Assembly: GCA_035544875.1 (NCBI GenBank) | Contig: DASZZP010000015.1 | Location: 62,001 to 126,000 of the forward strand | DNA: 64,000 nucleotides | DNA from: JASLEW01 sp035544875 | Lineage (GTDB): Bacteria; Acidobacteriota; Thermoanaerobaculia; Multivoradales; UBA5704 | Direction: 5' to 3' | In this document: piece by piece, positions 20,604-27,913 of the stretch | Position numbering within the stretch: the first letter of the stretch is position 1 | How the letters are laid out: every line of letters begins with the position of its first letter | Notes under the pieces: generated by a model | Database searches by the model: none | What the model was told of the DNA's origin: nothing | Seen by the model: only the letters and a program-made list of their open reading frames with translations | Translations under genes and position numbers: made by a program

Positions 20604-20878
20604 AGCAAAATGTCGAGGTAGTGCTTACGCGAGAAGCGAGAGGAATCTTCAAGGACGAACCGATCCAGTTCGCCATGAAGAGGGGCGAGTACTTCATTTG
20701 CCGAGCCATAGAGCAAGATGGTGCTTTCTTAGACATGACGGTCCAAGTTGAGCAGGCCGGAGAACTGCAAGACTTCAAGGTCTCGATTCCCGTTGGATTC
20801 GTCCTTTATATCGTGTCTGACGAACACGCCAGCGCTCTCGGTTTCAAAGGTCTTGAGCGATCAGAGCAGAAGACGTGA
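20600..20878 (+). CDS. Passenger protein of unknown function, 92 residues
   Basis: The start ATG overlaps the stop of the lipoprotein gene. The product has alternating hydrophobic and charged residues (VEVVLTREARGIF, EYFICRAIEQDGAFLDMTV, FKVSIPVGFVLYIV) suggesting a small beta-rich cytoplasmic fold. No export signal or known motif is visible. It is the last gene of the rightward passenger unit and faces the convergent HEPN gene across 56 bases. Confidence 0.6.
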   Translation: MKQNVEVVLTREARGIFKDEPIQFAMKRGEYFICRAIEQDGAFLDMTVQVEQAGELQDFKVSIPVGFVLYIVSDEHASALGFKGLERSEQKT

Positions 20879-20934
20879 CGGCCGACCACTTGCGCTTGGG
20901 GCTGAGGGCAGAATGCCCCGTGCTGAAGCCGCGG

Positions 20935-21849
20935 CTACTTCCAGCGCAAAGAGGTTCTTCTGCTCTCCGAAAGCCTCCTTGAAAGCCGCTGCATGAACTC
21001 CCTGACATGATTCATTACGCTTTGCGCCAGGTCCATATCATAGCTCTCGCGAGTGTGCATTACGTGGTTACGCCAAGCGTCCTTGAAGGCGCGAAACTCC
21101 CCGATGGCGCCGTTATAGAAATCGCGTGCCTCCGTCTTCGCCTTCCGCCCCTGAATTCTCTTATCGCAAAACTCGTTCGCCTCTGCTTGTATTTTGTCGA
21201 TGAGGGTCGCCCACTCTTGAAATTCGAGCGGCTCATGAAATTCAATCTTCAAATCTCTTGCGAGCACACGTAGGGCAATCTCGACTGCTCTCATCAGGTG
21301 AAAGACGGTAGCGGTGTAGAGCCCAGAGGCAAAGCAGTTGCCGGCCCCTTTGATGTCGGCTGCGGCAGATCGGAAGGCTTTCGCGACGTTCTCACCAAAT
21401 AGCGCGTCCTGCTCGAAGCATGCACTTCGCGCAGCCGGAATGAAGGCGAATTGCTGCTCGGAGAGCGCCTGAATAACGGCAAACCTGAGATCCAGAAGTC
21501 GAGTGCTGAGGAGTTCAAAACTGCACCCACTTATCAGTTTATTTACGGTAAGCGAAAAGACAGGGGACTGCTTGAGCAAGCCGATGTCTACGCACTGCTC
21601 CCTTAGCGCTTGCACAACGCCAGCGAGCTCCATCCGCCCTGGCTCTGGTACCTGTTCGGCCGGAATACGCTTTGCTGCCTTTGTCGCCTCTTCGTCGAGG
21701 CGTCGAATGAAGGAGAGAAAGTGCAGGAAAAGGAATCTTTCCATATCCCACAAGCTCCAAAGTCTTGGCGGACCACCGCTCCATGGCAGGACGGGCGGCT
21801 CATCATGGTTGCTATCGTCGTAATCGCAAATCTCTTCCAACGCGGGCAT
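20935..21849 (-). CDS. HEPN-domain protein (candidate ribonuclease), transposon passenger
   Basis: The 304-residue protein has a long helical N-terminal part (residues about 30-170) and a C-terminal helical domain that begins near GLYTATVFHLMRAVEIALRVL. In the last helices lies WRNHVMHTRE, a perfect RNxxxH motif at residues 260-265, the catalytic signature of HEPN ribonucleases found in toxins and defence systems. The preceding ARDFYNGAIGEFRAFKDA is also typical of these bundles. No antitoxin or nucleotidyltransferase partner is adjacent; the small convergent genes could be partners, which is speculation. ATG 21849 is preceded by AAAGG; a TTG at 21963 is an alternative. A promoter at the right transposon end reads into it. 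Confidence 0.65.
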   Translation of the reverse strand: MPALEEICDYDDSNHDEPPVLPWSGGPPRLWSLWDMERFLFLHFLSFIRRLDEEATKAAKRIPAEQVPEPGRMELAGVVQALREQCVDIGLLKQSPVFSLTVNKLISGCSFELLSTRLLDLRFAVIQALSEQQFAFIPAARSACFEQDALFGENVAKAFRSAAADIKGAGNCFASGLYTATVFHLMRAVEIALRVLARDLKIEFHEPLEFQEWATLIDKIQAEANEFCDKRIQGRKAKTEARDFYNGAIGEFRAFKDAWRNHVMHTRESYDMDLAQSVMNHVREFMQRLSRRLSESRRTSLRWK

Positions 21850-21864
21850 CTGGCGCCTTTCCGC

Positions 21865-21885
21865 CGTAGTGCGTGATACACTACG
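21865..21885 (-). promoter_or_regulatory. Inverted repeat in the leader of the HEPN gene
   Basis: Arms CGTAGTG and CACTACG (7 bases each, 7-base spacer) lie 16-36 bases upstream of the HEPN start codon, just before its ribosome site. It may be an operator or an RNA hairpin controlling translation. Confidence 0.45.
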
Positions 21886-21989
21886 CCTAGAGTGCCCTTG
21901 CGGTGTGCCAGCACCGCGAAAGCCAGGAGCTAACGGAAAAGCCTGCCATGACCCGGCCGCCAATGTGCGGCCGGCTTGTCTCCTACTCT

Positions 21990-22018
21990 ACTCTAGCCGA
22001 TTCCTGCCGGTGAGTCAA
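21990..22018 (-). promoter_or_regulatory. Inward promoter from the right transposon end
   Basis: On the minus strand TTGACT (22018-22013), inside the inverted repeat, is followed after 17 bases by TAGAGT (21995-21990). This mirrors the left end exactly in boxes and spacing. It would give the HEPN gene a leader of about 130 bases. Confidence 0.55.
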
Positions 22019-22031
22019 GTTCATTGTTACC
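22008..22031 (-). repeat. Right terminal inverted repeat of the IS1595 transposon
   Basis: Exact 24-base complement of the left end at 19103-19126; the 8-base target copy CTAATCAC follows at once. Confidence 0.95.
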
Positions 22032-22040
22032 CTAATCACG

Positions 22041-22253
22041 ATGAAGCTCACGGTAGAGCTGGACCGAGAGACCGATGGGCGCTGGATCGCCGAGGTCGTA
22101 GACTTGCCCGGCGTCTTAGCCTATGGCTCCACTCGCGATGAAGCGCTCGCGAGCGCGCAAGCACTGGCGTTGCGAGTCGTCGCCGACCAGCTCGAGGATG
22201 GCGCGGCCCTCGCCGCCCCGCTGGATCTCTCCTTCGTCGTCAACGCGGCTTGA
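22041..22253 (+). CDS. hicB: HicB-type antitoxin
   Basis: The 70-residue protein is a short HicB-like partial RNase-H-fold antitoxin. MKLTVELDRETDGRWIAEV, DLPGVLAYGSTRDEALASAQ and the final hydrophobic strand LDLSFVV are typical. It lacks a C-terminal DNA-binding extension. It is placed before the toxin gene, the reverse of canonical hicAB order. The transposon right end and the target duplication lie immediately before its ATG, so its native ribosome site and promoter have been displaced to 19.1 kb; whether it is still expressed depends on read-through from the element. Confidence 0.8.
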   Translation: MKLTVELDRETDGRWIAEVVDLPGVLAYGSTRDEALASAQALALRVVADQLEDGAALAAPLDLSFVVNAA

Positions 22254-22462
22254 CCGCCTGGCCCTCAGCGAAGGCGAGTCGAGTTCTGGCAGCGCTTCTC
22301 CGCAAAGGCTGGACCATCAAACGTAGATCTGGCTCGCATAGGACGCTCCAGCGCGACGGCTGGCCTGACTAAATTTGGGCGTTCCATGACTCGGTTGAGA
22401 TCGGCCCCAGGATGCTCGCCAGGATCGCCAAGAGTACGGGACTCAAGCCCGGCGACATCTGA
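22250..22462 (+). pseudogene. hicA: HicA-type toxin with premature stop
   Basis: The frame starts at a TTG overlapping the hicB stop (TTGA). It encodes a HicA mRNA-interferase-like double-stranded-RNA-binding fold: VLAALLRKGWTIKRRSGSH, with the catalytic His in SGSHRTL, then GWPD, a TAA codon at 22370-22372 (codon 41), and onward in the same frame IWAFHDSVEIGPRMLARIAK and GLKPGDI to a normal stop. Only this one codon interrupts the 70-codon reading. The toxin is therefore probably dead, which fits the loss of the native promoter to the transposon. The stop is TAA, so selenocysteine insertion is excluded. Confidence 0.8.
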
Positions 22463-22640
22463 AGCTACGGGCCGGAGGCGCCGAGGGAAGCCGAGTCTTG
22501 GCCTATCTCCTGCGTTGCGCTCGGTCGGACTCCCTCAACGTGTTTCGAGCACTCCTCGGTCGTCCGACCTTCAAGCGCCTTGGAGCTACGCCAGGTCGCG
22601 GCGCCTCGCGACAAGCCGGTGAAAGAAATGGGGGGTAGCG

Positions 22641-23144
22641 CTAGGGATAGCGCGATTGGCCCGCGTGGCGGGCGGTATCGTTGCCGCCGGAGCCGCGCTC
22701 GGCGAGCGCCTGGGCGACGAAGCTTTCGATGGCGGCCGCGGGGCGTGCGCCGCTGCTGCGCGCCAGCTCCCTGCCGTCAGCGTAGACCACCATCGTCGGG
22801 ATGGCTTGGATCTGGTGCGCCGCCCCAGCCTGCGGGTCGGCCTCGGTGTTGACCTTCACCACCAGGAAGCGGCCGGCGTTGCGCCGCGCCACCTTCTCGA
22901 GCTCGGGCGCCACCTGGCGGCAGGGACCGCACCAGGGAGCCCAGTAGTCGACCAGGACGGGCAGCGAGGCCTCGCGGATGAGCCGCTCCAGCTCGCTCGC
23001 CTCATCGACCGCGACCGGTTCCGAAAAGGGCTGCAGATCGATGCCGCAGTTGCCGCACTTGGCCGGCGTCCCGAGCCGGGTGTAGAGCACCCTATTCTTC
23101 TTTCCGCATGCGGGACAGGTGGTCACGAAACCGCCGCGCTCCAT
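22641..23144 (-). CDS. trxC: Thioredoxin with N-terminal zinc ribbon (thioredoxin-2 type)
   Basis: The 167-residue cytoplasmic protein has an N-terminal zinc ribbon with two CxxC pairs (Cys10, Cys13, Cys30, Cys33) and a thioredoxin fold with the active site WCGPC (Cys72, Cys75). The cis-Pro loop reads QAIPTMVVYADG. This is the architecture of E. coli thioredoxin 2, which reduces protein disulfides and responds to oxidative stress. GAGGAGG upstream of the ATG supports the start. It is followed on the same strand by the degenerated hic region and preceded by the large repeat element, so it appears monocistronic. Confidence 0.92.
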   Translation of the reverse strand: MERGGFVTTCPACGKKNRVLYTRLGTPAKCGNCGIDLQPFSEPVAVDEASELERLIREASLPVLVDYWAPWCGPCRQVAPELEKVARRNAGRFLVVKVNTEADPQAGAAHQIQAIPTMVVYADGRELARSSGARPAAAIESFVAQALAERGSGGNDTARHAGQSRYP

Positions 23145-23258
23145 GCTGCGCCTCCTCTACGCTTCAAACGAGATAACCTTGCTGGCGTCTCCGCCCATTC
23201 CGCCTGGCGGCTGCTCACTGCTCGCAGCCGGAATCGCACCTCAACACGACCTCTCCTT

Positions 23259-23586
23259 GGGGTCCCACCGGCGATGCCGATCCCGAGGGATGCCGCAGCT
23301 TTCGCCTGTTGCGGCACTTCCGGCAGGTCGGAAACGGCGCCGCGATGTGGCGGTGGAGGCCTACTCGAAGCATCGATCGGATCGCCCCCTGCTACCCCCG
23401 CGAGTCCCCTTCCCGGATGTCGGAAGCCGCCGGGTCCCGACTTCCGAGGAGAGCCCTCCGGGGAATGCCGCACGTCCACAGCCGGACGTGCGGCGGCCGC
23501 CCGGCCATAGCCGGACGGGCGGCCTGCCCGGCGGCGCCGGGGGGGAAGGGGACGCCCCCTCCCCTGGCGCACAGACCGATTTCGTT
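23259..23586 (-). repeat. Dispersed three-copy repeat, copy C (long form)
   Basis: This fills most of the 443-base gap between trxC and the RND-ABC fusion gene. Its left part (23280-23388) matches copy B at 12628-12733 with about four differences, inverted. Its right end has CTCCCCTGGCGCAC and GATTTCGTT like copies A and B, and stops one base before the stop codon of the fusion gene. Between the conserved parts sits extra sequence with the palindromic element listed separately. No gene is convincing in it. Confidence 0.75.
23437..23540 (+). repeat. Palindromic element, copy 1 (nested in repeat C)
   Basis: A core beginning GGAGAGCCCTCCGGGGAATG is followed by hairpins CACGTCC-acagcc-GGACGTG and GCCGCCCG-gccatagccgga-CGGGCGGC. 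Related copies lie at 29880-29942 and 31430-31485 inside a coding gene. Confidence 0.65.
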
Positions 23587-23587
23587 G

Positions 23588-26500
23588 TCAGGCGTCGTCG
23601 GAGACCGCCGCCATGCCGGCCGCGCCGGCCGCGGCGGAGATGATCGCCAGGTAGGCCTCCTCGAGGGTTGGGTCGACTTCTCGGCCGGCCAGCGGCTCGC
23701 CGGGCGGGGCGACGGCGCGCACCCGGATGCCCTCGAGAGTCTGCACCCGGGCTGCCAGCCGGTAGCGGCGGGCAAGCCGCGGCAGCTGGTCTTCCGGCAC
23801 CACCGCCTCGAAGACCCTACCCCTGGCCTGGCCGATCAGGGCCGAAGGGGCGCCGTCGAAGAGGAGGCCGCCGCGATAGAGCAGCAGCAGGCGCGAGGCA
23901 GTGGCCTCGATGTCGGAGGCCAGGTGGGTGGAGAAGACGATGATCCGATCGCCCGCCAGCGCAAGGAGCGCCTGGCGGAAGCGCTGGCGCGACTCGAGGT
24001 CGAGACCGGTGGTCGGCTCGTCGACCACCAGCACGGGCGGATTGCCCAGCAGCGCCACCGCGAAGCCCATGCGCTTGCGCATTCCGCCCGAGAAGTCGCG
24101 CACCCGCCGGGTAGCGTGCTCCGCCAGCCCCACGGCGGCCAGCAGCCGCGCCACCTCGGCGCGGCGCTCGGCGCGCTGGGCAAGCCCGCGTTCGACCGCC
24201 CAGAACTCGAGGAATTGCTCCGCGCTGAAACCTGGATAGGCGTTGAGCTCCTGCGGCAGAAAGCCGACGTGGCGCCGGTATTCCGCCAGGTTGGCGGCCC
24301 GCACCGGCACGCCGCGGAACGAGACCGTGCCGCGAGTCGGACGCTGCAGGCCGACCAGCGTGCGCAGCAGAGTGGTCTTGCCGGCGCCGTTCGGGCCGAG
24401 CAGGCCGGTAATGCCGGGTCCAAGCTCGAAGCTCACCCGCCATAGCGCCCTGACACCGCCGGGGTAGAGGCGGCTCAGGCGCCGCGCCACCAGCCGGTCG
24501 GGCTCCACCGAGCCCGGTTCCACCGCGCCTCCCGCTCGCGCCCAGGCGGCGGGATGGGCGGCGATGCGGTGCTGGGGAGCGCGCCGGCGGCGGGCGGCGG
24601 CGAGTAGCTGGAGCGCCGCCGGCAGCACCAGCCAGGAAACCAGGAGCGAGGCGCTGCCGGCCAGCAGACCCGCGGCGAGCGGCGCCTTCCAGCTCTGGCC
24701 GTTGCCGCCGCTCGCGGCGAGCGCCGGCACCCCGAGCAGCGGCAGCGCGGCGGCGAGCGCCGCCAGCCGACCTACGAGCTGCCCGCTGGCCGCGCGGTAG
24801 AGAGCAGGTCCTGGGCCGGCCGATCCGGCGGCGAGCGCCGCCAAGGTGCTGCCGCAGGCGGCACCGCCTACATAACAGCCGCCGCCTCCGCTGCCCGCGC
24901 CAACGATCGCCGCCGGCAGCGCGCCGGCCAGCGCCATGGCGAGCGCCGCCAGGGTCAGTCCATCGAGAGTCCCGGAGACGGCAAAGATGGCGGGGGTAGC
25001 GACGGCGAGCCCAGCCACGGCCGGGACCAGCGACAGGCCGCCGAGCACCAGCGAGTCGAGGCGCCAGACGCCCATGGCGAGCCAGAGAAGCACCAGCACC
25101 AGGGTGAAGACGGCCGCCGCCGCGGCCGATTTCCCCTGGGGCCAGAGGTCGAGCGCACCCCGCTCGCGGCTCAGCTCCGGCCGTTCCAGGGCGCAGCCGG
25201 CGGGGAGGACCAGCCGGCCCAGGCTACGGTCGAGCTTGCGCCGCGCCTCCCGCCGGTGCTCGACATTGTAGTCGCCGAAAGCGGCCTCGAAAGGGGCGAC
25301 GAACTGGCCGGACTGGCGGGGCAGCTCGGAGAGAGCGAGCCGCTCGACGGCGGCCAGCCCGATAGCCGGCGCGGCCATGGCGTCGCCGGGAAGCCAGGGC
25401 GGCGCCAGCACCGCGGCGCGCTGGCGCACCTCGTGCGGATCGCGCGGCGCCCGCGCCGCCAGCAGGCGGAGATCCGAGGCGCGGCCGCCCGGGAGCCAGA
25501 TCTGGCGCGAGCGCGCGGCGGGCGGCGCGGTGCGCTCGGCGAGGGCGGAGGCCAGCGCCGCCGCGTACGACCGCCCATTCGCCGCGGCGGCGGTTGCCGG
25601 TGGCGGCAACGCGGCAGGAAGATCGATCTCCAGACGCAGCGCCGGCTCTCCCAAGCCGCGGCCGACGAGCCGGGCGATGTGGACGGCGGTCAGCCGGTTC
25701 TGGATCAGGCGCAATGCCTCGAGCAGCCCGCTTCCGTCGGTGCTGCGCAACAGGAACCGGTAACGGTTCGCCTGCCGGTCGGCCGCGGCTCCCTCGGGCG
25801 CTCCGGCGGCGTCGAATCCGGAATCGATCCAGCCGGCCGCTATACCAGTATTGGCGGCGACCTCGATCGCCGCCGCCCCGCGCCCCAGGAGGAAGGGCAG
25901 CTCGGAGAGCAGGACGGCCAGCCGGTCGGGTTGGCGCTCGCGGTCGCGAAGCTCGACGAAGACCGTGGCATGTCCGCGATCGAGCAGGCTCCAGTGCGAG
26001 GAGGCGGCGGGAACGGCATCCAGCCGGCCCTCCACGCGCCACGCTTCGGCTTCGGTCGCCGCCAGGTCGGAGCCCTCGGGCATGGCGAGCCTGATCGCCA
26101 GCTCGGCGCCCGCCGCCGCCGCGCCGGTCTGGAAGGCGAGCGCGGAGCCACAGGCCATGACGAGCGCCACGGAGAGGCTCACGGCGGTGAGTGCCACGCT
26201 CAGCGGATCGCGCAGCAGGCGCCGGAGCGCACCGGCCAGCGCGCGGCGCAGGCCGTCGGGCGACCGCAGCGGCACCGCCAGGAGGGCATGCGCCGCCGCG
26301 CCGCCGAGGATCGCAAGCACGAAGGCCCGCGCCGGCTCGGCCAGCGCCGCCAGCTCGTCGCCGGTATTCGCCGCCTGGGCCGCCGCCAGAGGAACGGCCG
26401 CCGCCGCCGCCACGGCCGCCACGGCGGCAACCATCGCGCCACCCCGGAAGCGCGGCATCGACGATGGCGTGAAAACCCCGGCCGCGGTCGCGGCGAGGGC

Positions 26501-27913
26501 GAGCAGCAGCGCCACCACGGCCGGTGGATCGAGCGGGATGCCGGCGAGCCGGAAGAGCGCCAGCCCGCCGGCCGCCGCCAACGGCAGGAGCGCCAGCAGC
26601 GACAGCGCGCCCACGGCCCCTCCGAGCAGCCAGCCGCCGGCGGCGAGCACCAGGCACGCCAAAAGACCCCCGACCGCCGTGGCGCCGAGCAGCCGGCGCA
26701 GGCCGGCCGCCTCGCTGTAGAGGACCGCCACATCCGGCGTCACAGCCGAGGCCGCGAACGGTGCCAAAGACATGGCCGGGCGCGGCGACCCGGATGGAGC
26801 CGCCGCCAACGGCAATCGGGACGCGGCCGCCAACAGCGCCGCGGTGGGCCTCGCGAGCGGCGCGGAGGACGGGGCCTGGGCGAGCACGATGTGCAGCCGG
26901 TCGAGGAGCGCGCGGTCGAGCTCCAACGGGGAGGCGGCGGCCTCGCGCCGGACTTCCAGCAGGCAGCCGCTGCGCCCGTGCCAGTGGGCCCGACGTTCGG
27001 GGGGCGCGGGATCGGCCGTGACCTCGGCCAGGGCGTCGAGACGCACCGCTCCCCGCAATCCGATCGCCACGCCGGCCACGCCGGGGGCCGCGACCTGCGC
27101 AGCGGCAGCCACGCCGACCGGGGTCACCGGGAGGGCAGCCAGGGCCGCGGCGGCACCACCGGCGCCACCGCCGCCACCGGGCGAGACCACGACCGCGAGG
27201 CGGCGGCCACCCGCCAGGGCCTGACCGAGCGGCGCGAACGACTGCCAGCCGTCGATCGCCGCGGCGACCTCGGCCGCCGCCCGGCGGGCGGCAGGCAGGT
27301 TGGCGCGCATGGCCACGGTGATGCGCGAGCGCGCGGCCCCCGCGAGCGCGACCGAGCGCACGCCGGGCACGGCGCGCAGCGACTCGATGAGCTCCTCGGC
27401 GCCCAGCCGCACCACCGCCCCACCGTCGACCCAGAGCAGCGTGGCGAGCTCGCCGACGCCGCCCGCGGCCGGTGCGACGTCGAGTCCAGCCGCCGGCGGC
27501 AGCCGGGCCAGCAGGGGCGCCAGCTCGGCGCGCAACCGCGCTGCCCGGCGCAGGTTGGCGAGCTCGCGCTGGCGCGGATCGCCCACGGCGCCGCCAGCCC
27601 CGCCGGCGGCATAGCGCACGTCGAGGGAAGCGCCGTCGGAGGCCACGCTGCCGGAAAGGCTGGCGATCGAGCCGCCGGCGCGGATGGCCGCCTCGATCGG
27701 CTCGACCCACTTCCTGGTGACTTCAAAGGGGTCGGTGCTCTCGCCCAGCCGCAGCTCGACGCGCAGCCGCGGCAGCTCGGCATGCGGCGCAAGCGCCAGC
27801 GGCAGGCTCCGCGCGGCCGCGAGGCCGAGCGCCAGCACGCAGGCAGCCGCCACCATCCTGGCACGAAGAGTCTTGCCGCCAAACTCCTGCGTCGGGGCCT
27901 GGCTAGCGGGCAT
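23588..27913 (-). CDS. RND-family permease fused to an ABC ATPase domain
   Basis: One uninterrupted frame of 1441 residues joins two transporter classes. Residues 1 to about 1110 follow the HAE1-type RND layout: a first helix, LPLALAPHAELPRLRVEL, a periplasmic porter region with WVEPIEAAIRAGGSIASLSG, a central helix group (about 420-610), a second periplasmic region and a final helix group (about 930-1100). From about 1135 a full ABC ATPase follows: Walker A GPNGAGKTT with Lys1179, a Q-loop in GFLPQELN, the signature FSGGMRKR near 1274, Walker B VLVVDEPTTGLD and the switch His in STHLASD. Helix 4, where RND pumps carry two Asp, reads ALAATAAGVF, and the helix-10 Lys is also absent. I infer ATP rather than proton drive. 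It overlaps the preceding RND gene by 11 bases. No ATG starts the ABC part. Confidence 0.85.
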   Translation of the reverse strand: MPASQAPTQEFGGKTLRARMVAAACVLALGLAAARSLPLALAPHAELPRLRVELRLGESTDPFEVTRKWVEPIEAAIRAGGSIASLSGSVASDGASLDVRYAAGGAGGAVGDPRQRELANLRRAARLRAELAPLLARLPPAAGLDVAPAAGGVGELATLLWVDGGAVVRLGAEELIESLRAVPGVRSVALAGAARSRITVAMRANLPAARRAAAEVAAAIDGWQSFAPLGQALAGGRRLAVVVSPGGGGGAGGAAAALAALPVTPVGVAAAAQVAAPGVAGVAIGLRGAVRLDALAEVTADPAPPERRAHWHGRSGCLLEVRREAAASPLELDRALLDRLHIVLAQAPSSAPLARPTAALLAAASRLPLAAAPSGSPRPAMSLAPFAASAVTPDVAVLYSEAAGLRRLLGATAVGGLLACLVLAAGGWLLGGAVGALSLLALLPLAAAGGLALFRLAGIPLDPPAVVALLLALAATAAGVFTPSSMPRFRGGAMVAAVAAVAAAAAVPLAAAQAANTGDELAALAEPARAFVLAILGGAAAHALLAVPLRSPDGLRRALAGALRRLLRDPLSVALTAVSLSVALVMACGSALAFQTGAAAAGAELAIRLAMPEGSDLAATEAEAWRVEGRLDAVPAASSHWSLLDRGHATVFVELRDRERQPDRLAVLLSELPFLLGRGAAAIEVAANTGIAAGWIDSGFDAAGAPEGAAADRQANRYRFLLRSTDGSGLLEALRLIQNRLTAVHIARLVGRGLGEPALRLEIDLPAALPPPATAAAANGRSYAAALASALAERTAPPAARSRQIWLPGGRASDLRLLAARAPRDPHEVRQRAAVLAPPWLPGDAMAAPAIGLAAVERLALSELPRQSGQFVAPFEAAFGDYNVEHRREARRKLDRSLGRLVLPAGCALERPELSRERGALDLWPQGKSAAAAAVFTLVLVLLWLAMGVWRLDSLVLGGLSLVPAVAGLAVATPAIFAVSGTLDGLTLAALAMALAGALPAAIVGAGSGGGGCYVGGAACGSTLAALAAGSAGPGPALYRAASGQLVGRLAALAAALPLLGVPALAASGGNGQSWKAPLAAGLLAGSASLLVSWLVLPAALQLLAAARRRRAPQHRIAAHPAAWARAGGAVEPGSVEPDRLVARRLSRLYPGGVRALWRVSFELGPGITGLLGPNGAGKTTLLRTLVGLQRPTRGTVSFRGVPVRAANLAEYRRHVGFLPQELNAYPGFSAEQFLEFWAVERGLAQRAERRAEVARLLAAVGLAEHATRRVRDFSGGMRKRMGFAVALLGNPPVLVVDEPTTGLDLESRQRFRQALLALAGDRIIVFSTHLASDIEATASRLLLLYRGGLLFDGAPSALIGQARGRVFEAVVPEDQLPRLARRYRLAARVQTLEGIRVRAVAPPGEPLAGREVDPTLEEAYLAIISAAAGAAGMAAVSDDA

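Larger units (their letters stand above)
19103..22031 (+). mobile_element. IS1595-family transposon with passenger genes
   Basis: The 2929-base element is bounded by perfect 24-base inverted repeats that start with GGTAACAATG. The flanking octamers CTAAGCAC (19095-19102) and CTAATCAC (22032-22039) match at seven of eight positions; IS1595 elements duplicate 8 bases. The element holds the transposase, three small genes in the same direction, and a convergent HEPN gene. It sits one base plus the duplication upstream of the hicB start codon, so it separates that gene from its own promoter and ribosome site. Its lower GC content compared with the surroundings supports horizontal arrival. Confidence 0.92.

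Noticed and set aside
22250..22462. Stop codon in hicA as a second selenocysteine case
   Set aside because: The codon is TAA, not TGA, and no Cys is expected at that place in the family.
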